Under the pieces are notes generated by a model. That model searched no databases. It had not been told where the DNA came from and saw only the letters and a program-made list of their open reading frames with translations. From the NCBI GenBank assembly GCA_009914645.1, contig VFLB01000167.1, forward strand, positions 1 to 25,478: a stretch of 25,478 bases of DNA, read 5' to 3'. Within the stretch, counting starts at the first letter, position 1. The number at the start of each line of letters is the position of its first letter. Of the stretch, positions 25,433 to 25,478 are shown piece by piece. Source of the DNA: Synechococcaceae bacterium Bin_79_3 (GTDB taxonomy: Bacteria; Cyanobacteriota; Cyanobacteriia; PCC-6307; Cyanobiaceae). Both the position numbers and the translations under genes were made by a program.

Positions 25433-25478
25433 TTAGCCCTCATCTTCCTGTTCGGCGCCTTGATCATGGGCGCCATGG
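25433..25478 (-). CDS. rpsB: Ribosomal protein S2, C-terminal tail (5' part outside window)
   Basis: The last 46 bases read on the minus strand as [14 protein letters not shown] followed by TAA at 25433-25435. Cyanobacterial S2 proteins commonly end in an acidic, low-complexity, poorly conserved tail like this, and rpsB lies directly upstream of tsf in most bacteria. Only 14 codons are visible and none is diagnostic, so the call depends mainly on gene order. The plus-strand frame here reads as a hydrophobic peptide but is open at the window edge and unsupported. Confidence 0.6.
   Translation of the reverse strand, partial: HGAHDQGAEQEDEG

Noticed and set aside
25436..25478. Hydrophobic plus-strand peptide at the window end
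   Set aside because: It is antisense to the likely rpsB tail, only 14 codons long and cut by the window edge.
1..25478. tRNA, rRNA, IS elements, prophage or CRISPR arrays
   Set aside because: All gaps are about 127 bp or shorter and none shows tRNA-like arms, transposase remnants, terminal inverted repeats or regularly spaced repeats.

Overview
The window is chromosomal DNA from a cyanobacterium, most likely a picocyanobacterium of the Synechococcus/Prochlorococcus/Cyanobium group. The case rests on ChlP (chlorophyll phytyl-chain reductase), a class II fructose/sedoheptulose bisphosphatase, a ferredoxin-type sulfite reductase, bacterial-type GlgC, the CcsA cytochrome c maturation system and very tight gene packing. 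Base composition looks moderate (mid-40s percent GC by eye, not computed), lower than high-GC Cyanobium. Species cannot be fixed from the sequence alone. No tRNA, rRNA, IS element, prophage or CRISPR array was seen. The largest gene-free gap is about 127 bp, so there is no stretch over 300 bp without a gene.

Layout, left to right. Positions 1-414 hold the 3' end of ilvD (+). Positions 405-7419 are a minus-strand block of central carbon and tetrapyrrole genes, in transcription order: glpX (F/SBPase), hemA, glgC, then the tightly coupled set gnd, pgl, a CIA30-family protein and a small conserved unknown. Divergent from glpX is rpe (+), followed after 4 bp by an AT-rich orphan SAM-dependent methyltransferase (8187-8915), the one gene that looks like a recent acquisition. 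Positions 8917-15174 are a second minus-strand block: vanY-type D,D-carboxypeptidase, typA/bipA, a DUF309 protein, lptA, lptB, an lptF/G permease and ccsA. chlP (+) and glyS (-) converge with a 51-bp coding overlap. sir (+) runs divergently from glyS and converges on a vanX-type dipeptidase. The right end is a minus-strand translation/repair operon: rpsB (tail only), tsf, a 332-aa unknown, recG and vanX.

Functional logic. glpX and rpe serve the Calvin cycle, gnd and pgl the night-time oxidative pentose phosphate pathway, and glgC feeds glycogen storage, so the left third is a carbon-flux hub. hemA begins tetrapyrrole synthesis, chlP finishes the chlorophyll tail, ccsA supports haem attachment to c-type cytochromes, and sir uses sirohaem. 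The lpt genes and the two M15-family peptidases concern the cell envelope. I found no convincing complete new system. The items most worth a second look are the orphan methyltransferase, the CIA30/unknown pair in the pentose phosphate operon, possible SD-masking leaders at glgC and chlP, the recurrent TTGA stop/start overlaps in the rpsB-tsf-recG operon, and the pyrimidine-rich SD-less tsf leader.
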